Part shown: positions 39,272-50,552 of the stretch, piece by piece
How positions within the stretch are numbered: position 1 is the first letter of the stretch
Layout: each line of letters opens with the position of its first letter
Origin: Rhodobacter sp.
Lineage (GTDB): Bacteria > Pseudomonadota > Alphaproteobacteria > Rhodobacterales > Rhodobacteraceae
DNA length: 64,000 bases
NCBI GenBank assembly: GCA_020250175.1
Contig: JADCEN010000051.1
Location: forward strand, 49,320-113,319
Direction of reading: 5' to 3'
Translations under genes and position numbers: made by a program
The notes under the pieces: model-generated
Seen by the model: only the letters and a program-made list of their open reading frames with translations
What the model was told of the DNA's origin: nothing
The model's database searches: none

Positions 39272-40249
39272 TCAGAACGGGTATTCAGCCATGTTGGCCT
39301 TGTTCACGTTCACCCAGGCCTGGCCATAGATCACCTTGCCGTCGAGCGTGATCTTCTCGTAGCCCGGCAGGCCGAGGTCGGCACCATCGGCCACCGTCTC
39401 GCCCTTCATCACCATCTGTGCCAGCTTGTTGATGGCATAGCCCGCAACAGCCGGATCCCAAAAGCCGATGCCATCTACGGCACCGGTCTCAAGATACTGC
39501 CCGGCGATCGAGGGCAGCGAGGTGCCGAACACGCAGGTCTTGTCGGCCAGACCGCGCTCTTCGATGGCAAGGCCGATGCCCGCCACGTCGGTCGAGGCCG
39601 ATCCCTGCAGACCCTTCACGTTCGGGAAGGCGCGCAGCACTTCCTGCGCCTTCTCGTAGGCCTTCTGCTGGTCATCGAAGGTTTCGTTCTTGTCGCCCAC
39701 CAGGGTCATCTTGGGGAAGTTGGCTTTCTGGAAGGCGATCGCCCCGTCGACCCACTGGTTGTGCGTCTGGCTGGTCAGCGATCCGACGAACACGGCGTAT
39801 TCGCCCTCGCCACCCATGCATTCGGCCATCTGCTTCATCAGGTTGGCACCGAAATCCTCGTTCTTGAAGGCTTCGAGGTCATAGCTGGTGTTCTGCTGGC
39901 TTGCGGCCTCGTGCGTGATCACGACGATGCCCGCATCCTGTGCGCGCTTCAGCACCGGCTCCAGCGCCTCGGGCGACATCGGGATGACGGCCAGCGCGTT
40001 GACGCCCTGGGCGATCATGTCCTCGATCAGGGCGGCCTGCTGCTGCGGGTCGGCCTGGGCCGGGCCCACCTGGAAGGCATCGGCACCGGTGTCGGCGGCG
40101 TATTTCTTGACGCCCTCCTCCATCCGGTTGAACCACTGGATGCCCGCGATCTTCACGACCGTGGCAATCTTCGGCGCGTCCTGCGCCATTGCGGGCATCG
40201 CCAGAAGCGAGGCCGAGGCGGCAAGCAAGGCAAGTGTCTTTCTGGTCAT
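39272..40249 (-). CDS. Periplasmic sugar-binding protein of the ABC importer
   Basis: 325 residues of the Peripla_BP_4 family. The signal peptide is residues 1-22 ([20 protein letters not shown] then MAQD). The mature protein has the two-lobe ribose/autoinducer-2-binding fold: [60 protein letters not shown]. It resembles RhaS/LsrB-type binders more than RbsB. GGGAGGAG precedes the start at 40249. First gene of the operon; the 126 bp upstream hold the promoter. The ligand is unknown; the neighbouring mtnK/mtnA genes make a 5-modified pentose a candidate. Confidence 0.9.
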   Translation of the reverse strand: MTRKTLALLAASASLLAMPAMAQDAPKIATVVKIAGIQWFNRMEEGVKKYAADTGADAFQVGPAQADPQQQAALIEDMIAQGVNALAVIPMSPEALEPVLKRAQDAGIVVITHEAASQQNTSYDLEAFKNEDFGANLMKQMAECMGGEGEYAVFVGSLTSQTHNQWVDGAIAFQKANFPKMTLVGDKNETFDDQQKAYEKAQEVLRAFPNVKGLQGSASTDVAGIGLAIEERGLADKTCVFGTSLPSIAGQYLETGAVDGIGFWDPAVAGYAINKLAQMVMKGETVADGADLGLPGYEKITLDGKVIYGQAWVNVNKANMAEYPF

Positions 40250-40449
40250 TTCGTCGTCTCCTCCCAAAAGTCGCCCCTTCCCGGGGCGGTTCGCTGTGAT
40301 GCCTACATTAGGCGGAATTCCCCGCCGTTCCAGAGGGATTGCAGGGGGGTGGTCCAAAAGTTTCCCCCTTGCCGGTCAAGGTGCTGCCAGGGTCAGGCAA
40401 CACAAGCGGCCCGGCTGCGGACCGCAGGCGGCAAGCGGGCGGGGGCCGG

Positions 40450-41173
40450 TCAGGCGCAGACACTCCTTCTGGCCGGGATGGGGCGGTCTGCAACCAGCGA
40501 CAGCACAAGGTCGGGCGCAGCGAGATGCGGCAGATGGCCCGCACCGCGGATCAGGTGGATGGCGGCGGCGGGCGGCAGGTTTGCCACGTCGTGCCAGTTC
40601 AGGATGCGGTCCCCGGTCCCGAAGAGGACGGCAATGGGGCGGGTCAGCCGCGCCAGGTCCCCGGCAATATCGATCTGCTGGACCCCGTCCCGCGCCGAAA
40701 GTCCAGCCAGCGCGGCGTGACCGGCCCGTTCCGCCTGCAACCGGTCGAGTTCGGATGCCAGCGCCAGCGCCGACAGCGGCCCCGTGCCCAGCAGCGCCCG
40801 CGCGCGGGCGAGCGCGGCCGGCCGCCAGTATCCCGCCGATGAAATCACCGTTGATCCGCGGGCCAAGGCCTGTGGGGGCCGACAGCACCATCCGCTCCAC
40901 CCTTGGCCCCAGCCCAAGGGCCAGCCGCACCGCCAGCACCGCCCCCGGTGAATGGCCAAGAAGGCGCAACGGGCCGGGCGGCATCCGGGCCGCGCGTTGC
41001 TCCACCGCCGCGTCGAGACTGGCGACCATTGCGGCACTTCCGTGTCCCGGCAGGTCGGGCGTCAGCACCGCATGCCCTGCCGCACGCATCCGGCGCGGCA
41101 GGTCGCGCCAGCCCTTCGCGCTGTCGAACCGTCCATGAAACAGCACCAGAGTCGCCGCATCGCCACCCGGCAT
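40450..41173 (-). pseudogene. Alpha/beta hydrolase, frameshifted
   Basis: The N-terminal part from the ATG at 41173 (LVLFHGRFDSAKGWRDLPRR; nucleophile elbow GHSPGAV; VLSAPTGLGPRINGDFIGG) is in one frame. The C-terminal part (LARLTRPIAVLFGTGDRILN; catalytic-His context IRGAGHLPHLAAP) is in another and ends at 40450. A single-base indel near 40830, within CTGGCGGCCGGCCGCGCTCG, would join them. So it is either a recent pseudogene or a sequencing error in a GC run. All three catalytic elements survive across the break. It lies between the importer operon and the mtnK genes. Confidence 0.75.
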
Positions 41174-41399
41174 CCTTGAGGCGGCGAAGCATCTGCGCTA
41201 CATCCAGCTTTCGGAACGCGGCAGGGCGACGCCGGGGTCGGGGAAGGTCCGTCGGGACAAGGCATTTGCGGCGCTGATTGCGGCGGGGTTGAAATGCGGC
41301 CTTGCCATCTGGCCTGTGGTTGCGGCAAGCCGGGGCCAGGTGATGGGCGAAGGGCTGCCCTTCTTCCGCAAATGGGCATGGCAATACGGGCTGATCTGA
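41172..41399 (+). pseudogene. C-terminal remnant of a TIM-barrel sugar isomerase/epimerase
   Basis: An open frame of 75 codons without a start codon encodes ILEAAKHLRYIQLSERGRAT, LKCGLAIWPVVAAS and FRKWAWQYGLI, resembling the end of xylose-isomerase-like TIM-barrel enzymes. Its stop overlaps the mtnK ATG (TGATG), as if the intact gene had been translationally coupled to mtnK. The left end coincides with the start of the oppositely oriented hydrolase at 41171-41173, marking a likely deletion junction. Confidence 0.6.
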
Positions 41400-42646
41400 T
41401 GGACTACACGCCTCTGACCATTGAAACGCTGCCCGCGCGCCTGAGCAGCCTGCCCGCCCTGACCGACCGGATCGGCCCCGCCCAGGCCTGGACGGTGGCC
41501 GAGGTGGGGGACGGCAACCTGAACCTTGTGTTCATCGTATCCGGCCCGCTGGGCCGCATCATCGTCAAGCAGGCGCTGCCTTACGTGCGCCTGGTGGGCG
41601 ACAGCTGGCCCCTGCCGCTGAACCGCGCCTTCTTCGAATACAACGCCCTGACCCGCCACGCCGCCCGCGACCCCGGCCGGGTGCCGGAGGTGTTCCACTT
41701 CGACGAGGGGCAGGCGCTGATTGTGATGCGCTGTCTTTCGCCGCATGTGATCCTGCGCAAGTCGGTGGTGCAAGGGGTGATGCACCCGATGCTTGCCCGC
41801 CACATGGGGGTATTCCTTGCCCGAAGCCTGTTCCGCGGCTCGGCCCTGTCGCTGTCCGGAGGTGCCTTGCGCAAGGACATGGCGCTGTTCGCTGCCAACC
41901 ACGCGCTGGCCGACATCACGGAAAACCTTGTTTTCTCTGACCCTTACTTTGCGGCAAAGCTCAACCGCCACACCCCCGGCCTTGCCCCCTTCATCGCCCC
42001 GCTGCGCGCCGACCGCGCCCTGCGGATCGCCGCACAGGAGGCCAAGCACGCCTTCCTGTCGAAGACAGAAACACTGGTGCATGGCGATCTGCATTCGGGG
42101 TCCCTGATGGTGACGGCCGAGGATACGCAGGTCATCGACCCCGAATTCGCCATCTACGGCCCCTTCGGCTTTGACGTCGGCATGTTCATCGCGAATCTCC
42201 TCCTCGCCTTCCACGCCCAGTCGGGGCACGAGGACAGCCCCGGCGCACGCGACGGCTGCCGCGACTGGCTGCTTGGCCAACTGGCCGAAGTCTGGCAGGT
42301 CTTCACCGCCGAGTTCCGCCACCTCTGGCAGACCGAGCGCACCGGCATTCTCTACGAGCGGTCGCTTTTCGAGGACGCGGGCGACGCCCCGGGGGCCGAG
42401 GCGGCGCTGGCGGGGGTGCTTGCGGGCATCTGGCGCGATGCGATGGGGTTCTGCGGGGTCGAGATGCACCGCCGCATCCTGGGCCTAGCCCATGTCGAGG
42501 ACCTCGAGGCGATCCCCGACCCTGCCCGCCGCCTGCGGGCCGAGGCGCGCGCGCTCGAGTTGGGCCGCATCATCGCCACCGCGCGGCCAACCCCCGGCGA
42601 TCTGGGCCCGCTCGCCCGCGACATGGACAGGAGCATTGCACGATGA
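41399..42646 (+). CDS. mtnK: S-methyl-5-thioribose kinase (or 5-deoxyribose kinase)
   Basis: 415 residues, the usual MtnK size. It phosphorylates C1 of methylthioribose with ATP. Visible are the N-terminal [17 protein letters not shown] glycine loop, the Lys in [20 protein letters not shown], the catalytic loop [13 protein letters not shown] and the metal motif [17 protein letters not shown]. Four-base overlap with mtnA downstream. In organisms lacking the full methionine salvage pathway, MtnK-MtnA-aldolase sets form the DHAP shunt for methylthioribose or the related 5-deoxyribose pathway. The substrate here could be either. Confidence 0.92.
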   Translation: MDYTPLTIETLPARLSSLPALTDRIGPAQAWTVAEVGDGNLNLVFIVSGPLGRIIVKQALPYVRLVGDSWPLPLNRAFFEYNALTRHAARDPGRVPEVFHFDEGQALIVMRCLSPHVILRKSVVQGVMHPMLARHMGVFLARSLFRGSALSLSGGALRKDMALFAANHALADITENLVFSDPYFAAKLNRHTPGLAPFIAPLRADRALRIAAQEAKHAFLSKTETLVHGDLHSGSLMVTAEDTQVIDPEFAIYGPFGFDVGMFIANLLLAFHAQSGHEDSPGARDGCRDWLLGQLAEVWQVFTAEFRHLWQTERTGILYERSLFEDAGDAPGAEAALAGVLAGIWRDAMGFCGVEMHRRILGLAHVEDLEAIPDPARRLRAEARALELGRIIATARPTPGDLGPLARDMDRSIAR

Positions 42647-43722
42647 AGGTGGGCCAGGACCACTACCGCTCGATCTGGGTCGAAGGGGGGGCGGTGCGGA
42701 TCATCGACCAGACCCGCCTGCCGCACGAGTTCATCGTGGTGACGCTCGACACGCTGGGGCAGGCCGCCACGGCGATCCGCGACATGTGGGTGCGCGGCGC
42801 GCCGCTGATCGGGGCGACGGCGGCCTATGGCGTGGCAATCGCCATGCGCGACGACCCCTCGGACGCGGGCCTCGCCCGCGCCTGTGCCACGCTGATCAAG
42901 ACCCGCCCCACGGCGGTGAACCTGCGCTGGGCGCTGGAAGAGATGGCGCGCGTCCTTGGCCCCCTTGCCCCTTCGGCACGGGCCGGTGCCGCGATGGCCC
43001 GCGCGGCAGAAATCGCGGACGAGGATGTGGCGATCAACGCGGCCATCGGCGACCACGGCTTGCAGATCATCCGTGCGATTGCGGGCCGCAAGGGCGGCCC
43101 GGTCAGGATCCTGACCCATTGCAACGCAGGGTGGCTTGCGACTGTCGATTGGGGCACCGCGACGGCCCCCATCTACAAGGCGCATCAGGCGGGCATCCCC
43201 CTGCACGTCTGGGTCGACGAGACGCGCCCCCGCAACCAGGGCGCGCATCTGACGGCATGGGAAATGGCCGGCAGCGGCATTTCCCATGCGCTGATCGTGG
43301 ACAATGCGGGCGGGCACCTGATGCAGCACAAGGAGGTGGACATGGTCATCGTCGGCACCGACCGCACCACCGCGCGCGGCGATGTCTGCAACAAGATCGG
43401 GACCTATCTCAAGGCGCTGGCCGCGCATGACAACGGCGTGCCGTTTTACGTCGCGCTACCCTCGCCCACCATCGACTGGCATCTGGAGGATGGTGTGGCC
43501 GGGGTTCCCATCGAGGAACGTTCGGGCGATGAGGTGTCCTTCGTGCAGGGCAAGTTGCCTGACGGCACCGTCACCCGCCTGCGTATCAGCCCCGAGGCGA
43601 CGCCTGCCGCCAACCCCGCCTTCGACGTGACGCCCGCGCGCCTTGTCACCGGCCTGATCACCGAACGCGGGGTCGCGGCCCCCGGCGCGCTGGCCGGGCT
43701 TTTCCCCGATCACCCGCGATGA
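42643..43722 (+). CDS. mtnA: S-methyl-5-thioribose-1-phosphate isomerase (or 5-deoxyribose-1-P isomerase)
   Basis: A 359-residue MtnA-fold aldose-ketose isomerase converting methylthioribose 1-phosphate to methylthioribulose 1-phosphate. Motifs are [20 protein letters not shown], the active-site Cys in [34 protein letters not shown], and the active-site Asp in [20 protein letters not shown]. All key residues are intact. It overlaps mtnK by four bases and its stop overlaps the ATG of the broken aldolase, so the three formed one operon. Confidence 0.95.
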   Translation: MKVGQDHYRSIWVEGGAVRIIDQTRLPHEFIVVTLDTLGQAATAIRDMWVRGAPLIGATAAYGVAIAMRDDPSDAGLARACATLIKTRPTAVNLRWALEEMARVLGPLAPSARAGAAMARAAEIADEDVAINAAIGDHGLQIIRAIAGRKGGPVRILTHCNAGWLATVDWGTATAPIYKAHQAGIPLHVWVDETRPRNQGAHLTAWEMAGSGISHALIVDNAGGHLMQHKEVDMVIVGTDRTTARGDVCNKIGTYLKALAAHDNGVPFYVALPSPTIDWHLEDGVAGVPIEERSGDEVSFVQGKLPDGTVTRLRISPEATPAANPAFDVTPARLVTGLITERGVAAPGALAGLFPDHPR

Positions 43723-44303
43723 CCGGGCCCCTGCGCGCCGGGGTCGCCGCCCGCGCCCGCGCGCCGGACGCAAGCGGCCTTAGCCGCGAACCTGAGTGCC
43801 CGAGGCGGGGATGCCATGTTCATCACCCCATCGGGCATCCCCGCACAGGTGCTGAAGCACGGGATGATCGCCCGCATGTCGCGCGACTGCGGGGACGGGC
43901 ACCGGGAAGGCCGCCTGAAACGCTCCGCCGGGTGGCGCGTTTCCCGCGACCCTCTGCGCGCCCGGCCCGAGTTCGGCGCGGTGGTCCACACCCAAGCCCC
44001 CTTCACGGCCATCCCCGCCACCGCGCGCAAACCGGTCCCGGCGATCCATTGCATGATGGCGGCCTTCGGCGGCCCAAAGATGCAGGTGGCCGACTGTGCC
44101 TGCTACGGCATCGCGGCCGTGGTGACGGCCATGAAAGGGGCGGATCGCCGCCTGATGGCGAACCGCAGGATGCTGACCGCAGGGCAGACGCTTGCCCGCG
44201 CCGCCTGGCTTGCCCAGGGGCTGGAGGTGCTGGCGCACCGGTGCCTCCGCGCCCTGCGGATCGGCAGCGGGCATGTGCTGACCAAGGCCAGACCTGCCGG
44301 GGC
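43719..44303 (+). pseudogene. Class II (fuculose-phosphate-type) aldolase, decayed
   Basis: The frame opening at 43719 encodes LRAGVAARARAPDASGLSRE, then shifts near 43806 to MFITPSGIPAQ...WRVSRDPLRARPEFGAVVH, MMAAFGGPKMQVADCACYGI and LTAGQTLARAAWLAQGLEVL. These align block for block with class II aldolases, the third enzyme of the mtnK-mtnA pathway. The zinc and catalytic residues have been lost: the usual HxH reads HTQ, the ANHG histidine reads ANRR, and the SEW glutamate is replaced in RSAGW. Together with the frameshift this is a pseudogene of some age. Confidence 0.8.
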
Positions 44304-44524
44304 GCGTGCCGGGTTCGCAAGCCACAGCCTGCAGCATCAACGGCGCCGAGCGCCGCGGCGGCCCCGCAGCCCGGCCCGCGCGCGGGACGCAGGGCCTGTC
44401 GCACAAAGCAGTCGATCTGCGGACGGCCCCTCCCCAAGGACAGACCCGTCATGCCCGATGCGAGTCGGCGGTGTCGGTACGGCGGATGCAGCGCCCGATG
44501 TGATCGTTGATGTCATCGACCGGG

Positions 44525-44920
44525 CGCGGTGGAGCTTCTGCGACGCGGCTTTGACCTGACCTTGCTCCGCGCCTTCGATCCGGTGCCCGACATCGCCCCG
44601 GCGATTGAGCTTGCCGCCGACCTTGGCTTACGCCGCATCCTGACCTCTGGCCAGGCCGCCACGGCAGCCGAAGGCCGGGCGGGCTTTGAGCGGTGCTTTG
44701 CCCTGGCAGGGGGGGCGCATTGCAATCATGCCGGGTTCGCGGATTTCGGCGGATAGAGTTCCTGCCTTGCAGGGCTTGCCGCTGAGCGATCTGCATGGCA
44801 CCTGTTCGGCCCCCGGCCGGGCCGCGCTCCTGGGGTTCGGCGCACCCCGGCGCACCTCTGGCGCAAGGGTGCGCGCCCTGAAAGCGGCGCAGGCACAGGC
44901 TGACGGAGGATCACCGGATG
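44525..44920 (+). pseudogene. CutC-like protein, truncated and frameshifted
   Basis: Residues LLRAFDPVPDIAPAIELAAD and LGLRRILTSGQAATAAEGRA correspond to the central part of CutC, a TIM-barrel protein linked to copper homeostasis. A frame change near 44700 leads to RIAIMPGSRISADRVPALQG, LPLSDLHGTCSA and LLGFGAPRRTSGARVRALKA, the CutC C-terminus. The N-terminal half is absent. The ribosome-binding site of the following propeller gene lies inside the remnant's 3' end. Confidence 0.72.
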
Positions 44921-45751
44921 CGCAGCTTTCTAGAGATATATGATCTGGCATCGGGCGAAACCCGGCTGATTCTGGCCACCGACCGCCTGATCGAGGCGCC
45001 AAACTGGCACCGCGACGGCTGGCTTCTGGTGAATGGTGACGGGCGGCTCTTTCGCGTGCCGCTGGCGTCGCCTGACCTGCACCTGCTGGAGTCCGGCCCG
45101 GCACGGCGCTGCAACAATGACCACGGATTTTCGCCGGACGGCACGCAGATCATCCTGTCATCGCACACTGATAGGGGGGCAGAGATTTTCGTCATGCCGG
45201 TGGCAGGCGGCACGCCCCTTCCTGTGACCCATAACGCACCAAGCTGGTGGCACGGCTGGTCGCCCGACGGCGCGCGCATTGTCTATGCGGCGGCACGCGG
45301 CGGGCGCACCGTGGATATCTGGTCCTGCCCGGCCGGGGGTGGCGAAGAACGGCGGCTGACCTTTGGCGAAGGGCACAGCGACGGCCCCGACTATTCGGCA
45401 GACGGGGCATGGATCTATTACAACTGCGACCGCAGCGGCCATGCCCAGATCTGGCGGATGCGGCCCGGGGGTACCGGCCATGAACAGGTGTTCGCGGACG
45501 GTTTCGTCAACTGGTTTCCGCATCCCTCGCCTGACGGGCGGCATGTGCTGTATCTGGCCTATCCGGCGGGAACCGAAGGGCATCCGCGCGACCGGCAGGT
45601 TGCGCTGGTGCTGATGGAACCCGATGGCGGGAACCGGCGCAGGGTGGCTGCGTTCAACGGCGGGCAGGGCAGCATCAACGTTCCCTGCTGGGCACCCGAT
45701 GGATCGGCCTTTGCCTTTGTCCGCTACGGGGGACAGACTGCGTCTGCCTGA
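44918..45751 (+). CDS. TolB-like beta-propeller protein
   Basis: 277 residues made of PD40/WD40-like repeats (HGFSPDGTQIILSS, HGWSPDGARIVYAA, PDYSADGAWIYYNCD, PHPSPDGRHVLYLA, PCWAPDGSAFAFV), giving a six-bladed TolB-type propeller. There is no signal peptide, so it is probably cytoplasmic. Function is unknown; such proteins are often annotated as TolB-related. GGAGGAT precedes the ATG. Proximity to the cutC relic is likely accidental. Confidence 0.82.
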   Translation: MRSFLEIYDLASGETRLILATDRLIEAPNWHRDGWLLVNGDGRLFRVPLASPDLHLLESGPARRCNNDHGFSPDGTQIILSSHTDRGAEIFVMPVAGGTPLPVTHNAPSWWHGWSPDGARIVYAAARGGRTVDIWSCPAGGGEERRLTFGEGHSDGPDYSADGAWIYYNCDRSGHAQIWRMRPGGTGHEQVFADGFVNWFPHPSPDGRHVLYLAYPAGTEGHPRDRQVALVLMEPDGGNRRRVAAFNGGQGSINVPCWAPDGSAFAFVRYGGQTASA

Positions 45752-45786
45752 AACCGCCACCGGAACCGCAAAAGGAAACATCGCTC

Positions 45787-46179
45787 ATGCCGATCACGTC
45801 AAAAGACCTTGTCGAAGCCGCGAATGCCGTCGTGCCGCGCATCGATACCGCAGCGGTGCAGGAAAAGATCGCGCGGGGGGCGCTGCTGCTGGACATCCGC
45901 GAGGCGACGGAACTCGAAAAGACCGGGCGCGCCGAAGGTTCGCACCATATCCCGCGCGGCATGCTGGAATTCCGCGCCGATCCGGCATCGCCCTGTCATG
46001 ACCGCCAGATGCGCCCGGACCGTGCGGTGGTCCTGCATTGCGCCAGCGGCGGGCGCGCCGCGCTGGCAGGAAAGCTGCTGAAAGATAAGGGCTATGCCGA
46101 GGTCTGCAATCCTGGCGGCTTCAAGGATTGGAAAGACGCGGGCGGCCCGGTGCAGGGGCCGGTCGATCCGGGCATGTGA
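45787..46179 (+). CDS. Rhodanese-domain sulfurtransferase
   Basis: A 130-residue single rhodanese domain. The active-site loop is VVLHCASGGRAALAGKLL with the persulfide-forming Cys. The substrate-side DIREATELEKTGRAEGSHHI and GFKDWKDAGGPVQ end are standard. It could transfer sulfane sulfur to cyanide, thiols or tRNA-modifying partners. It lies 35 bp after the propeller gene and may share its transcript. Confidence 0.9.
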   Translation: MPITSKDLVEAANAVVPRIDTAAVQEKIARGALLLDIREATELEKTGRAEGSHHIPRGMLEFRADPASPCHDRQMRPDRAVVLHCASGGRAALAGKLLKDKGYAEVCNPGGFKDWKDAGGPVQGPVDPGM

Positions 46180-46285
46180 CAGGGCTGGCTGCAATCCCGC
46201 CGCGTTGCCGCAGAGGTCGCGCGGATCAGGGCGCGGGGGCTGACCCGCAGCCGCACAAAAAGGCGCGCGCGCAAACTGCCCTATC

Positions 46286-46314
46286 CTTGCAACGGCCTGC
46301 CCCGCCTCCCACAT
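46286..46314 (+). promoter_or_regulatory. Possible heat-shock sigma-32 promoter of clpB
   Basis: CTTGCA (46286-46291), 16 bases, then CCCACAT (46308-46314) resembles the alphaproteobacterial RpoH consensus (CTTG with a C-rich -10). It lies 72 bp before the clpB ATG. Support is by motif and gene identity only. Confidence 0.35.
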
Positions 46315-46385
46315 CCGGGATGAGGCCGGGTGGGGCGTGCCTTCATGGGCGTCCCTGGCTCCGGTGCTGAAAAAGGAGATTGCCG

Positions 46386-48998
<2,613 letters not shown>

Positions 48999-49020
48999 GC
49001 CTGCCCGGCTGAAACTGACA

Positions 49021-49060
49021 GGGCCGCCCGCTGCGGGACAGGGGGCGGCCCTTTGGTTTT
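49021..49060 (+). terminator. Intrinsic terminator after clpB
   Basis: GGGCCGCCC (49021-49029) pairs with GGGCGGCCC (49043-49051), followed by TTTGGTTTT. It lies 22 bases beyond the clpB stop. Clear rho-independent form. Confidence 0.8.
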
Positions 49061-49192
49061 CAAGGGGTTGCAGAGGGACGGCAAGGGATGCGAAATTCCG
49101 ATACGCCTGTTGCGCACATCGGCACCCCAAGGCAAAGACGGGAAATGCCTGAAAGAAAAGCGGAAACCGGAAAAGCAGCATTCGCTCACCGG

Positions 49193-49396
49193 TCACTTGG
49201 AAGCCGGACAACTCGACGGCACCGGCAAATGGAAGCCGGACAACTCGGCAGCACCGGCAAACCTTCCCACAGCGCGAACAAGGATTCCCTGTTCGGCAAC
49301 TGACTGCTGACAGGCCGCTGAATTGGTCACCGCACCATCCGCCCCGGCACGACCCGCCTTGATCCGCGATCCGCCGATGTCGAAACACAGGATCAT
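49193..49396 (-). pseudogene. N-terminal fragment resembling a ROK-family kinase
   Basis: From an ATG at 49396 the minus strand reads MILCFDIGGSRIKAGRAGAD, the ROK phosphate-1 motif (DIGGTKI-like). It departs from the family after about 30 residues and runs through a 32-bp tandem duplication to a stop at 49193. The rest of the kinase is absent, so this is a truncated relic. It could also be a short expressed peptide, which I consider unlikely. Confidence 0.5.
49199..49262. repeat. 32-bp tandem duplication
   Basis: Two adjacent copies of a unit beginning GGAAGCCGGACAACTCG (49199-49230 and 49231-49262) differ at three positions. It lies in gene-poor DNA between clpB and pyrF. Confidence 0.8.
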
Positions 49397-49519
49397 GACG
49401 CCCCGCTCTTCTTGCCAGGCCACAGGGTCCCAGAGCGGCCTTGAGAACGGCGGCGTTGCGGCGCTGCTTGACAGTCCTTGCCCCGCAGCCGCATGACGCA
49501 GGCAAAAGGGGACCCTGAG

Positions 49520-50221
49520 ATGACCGCTGATGACCGCCTGATCGTGGCGCTGGACCTGCCGAATGTGGTCCAGGGGCTGGAGCTTGCCGCGCGCATCGGC
49601 GATGCCGTGGGCTTTTACAAGATCGGGCTGGGGATGCTCACGGGCGGCGGGCTGGCGCTGGCCAACGAGTTGAAGCAGGAACAGGGCAAGCGGATTTTCC
49701 TGGACATGAAGCTCTTTGACATCGGGGCCACGGTCGAGGTCGCCGTGCGCGGCTTTGCGCGGTTCGATCTGGATTTCCTGACGGTGCATGGTGATCCGCA
49801 GGTGGTGCGTGCGGCGATGCAGGGCAGTGCCGGGTCAGGCCTGCGCATTCTGGCGGTAACCATCCTAACCTCGCTGGACCGGGCCGATCTGGATGCCAAC
49901 ATGATCCGCGCGGGCGATCTGGCCGACATCACGCTGGAACGCGCGGCACGCGCGCTGGAGGCTGGTGCCCATGGGGTGATCGCCAGCCCGCAGGAGGCGG
50001 CGCTGATCCGGGCGCTGCCGCAGGCGGCGGGCCGCCTGATCGTGACGCCGGGGGTGCGACCCGCCGGCGCGGCAGCGGAGGATCAGAAACGCGTCGCCTC
50101 ACCGGGTCAGGCGATCCGCGATGGGGCGGATCATATCGTGGTGGGCCGCCCGGTCTGGCAGGCCGCAGACCCGCGCGCGGCGGCATTGGCCATTGCAGCC
50201 GAGATGCCGGCGCGCGGCTGA
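49520..50221 (+). CDS. pyrF: Orotidine 5'-phosphate decarboxylase
   Basis: A 233-residue TIM-barrel enzyme, the last step of UMP synthesis. The catalytic Asp-Lys-Asp array is in FLDMKLFDIGATVEVAV. The phosphate-binding end is VTPGVRPAGAAAEDQKRVAS and DHIVVGRPVWQA. The start at 49520 (MTADDRLIVALDLPN) follows AGGGGA; frame extension to 49478 is not conserved. It is monocistronic here and convergent with the NfeD gene. Confidence 0.96.
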   Translation: MTADDRLIVALDLPNVVQGLELAARIGDAVGFYKIGLGMLTGGGLALANELKQEQGKRIFLDMKLFDIGATVEVAVRGFARFDLDFLTVHGDPQVVRAAMQGSAGSGLRILAVTILTSLDRADLDANMIRAGDLADITLERAARALEAGAHGVIASPQEAALIRALPQAAGRLIVTPGVRPAGAAAEDQKRVASPGQAIRDGADHIVVGRPVWQAADPRAAALAIAAEMPARG

Positions 50222-50233
50222 CGGCAGGCGCGA

Positions 50234-50503
50234 TCAGTTCTCGTTGATGTCACGGTCCCAGCGCTTCACTTCGCCCCTGTTCTTGCCAAAAAAGTAGCGC
50301 AGCAGCCCCCAGGACGCGACGGATGCAATGGCCATCACCACCAACGCCACCGGCAGGCTGCCGCCCAGCAGCCCAAGCCAGATCAGCCCCCCCACCAGCA
50401 CCGCCGCCACGGCGAAACCGGCGAAGATATAGCCCGGCAGTATCACCTCGATGATGGCCAGCACCAGACCTGCCACCATCCACAGCCACCATGTTCCTGC
50501 CAT
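50234..50503 (-). CDS. NfeD-like membrane protein
   Basis: 89 residues, short NfeD form: two or three transmembrane helices (WWLWMVAGLVLAIIEVILPG; FAGFAVAAVLVGGLIWLGLL; ALVVMAIASVASWGLLRYFF) and a short cytoplasmic tail. Usual partner of SPFH/stomatin proteins in membrane-quality control. The gene follows the SPFH gene by about 50 bp on the same strand, the canonical nfeD-stomatin pair. Confidence 0.85.
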   Translation of the reverse strand: MAGTWWLWMVAGLVLAIIEVILPGYIFAGFAVAAVLVGGLIWLGLLGGSLPVALVVMAIASVASWGLLRYFFGKNRGEVKRWDRDINEN

Positions 50504-50552
50504 TGCAGCCTCTCTCACTTTCACCGGCATCGCCGGATCGGAACCGGCAGGG

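Noticed and set aside
41198..42469. A long minus-strand frame opposite mtnK
   Set aside because: Antisense to a clear MtnK with intact catalytic motifs; no domain in the antisense product.
49199..49262. Two 32-bp repeats considered as a minimal CRISPR
   Set aside because: The copies are directly adjacent without a spacer; a simple tandem duplication.
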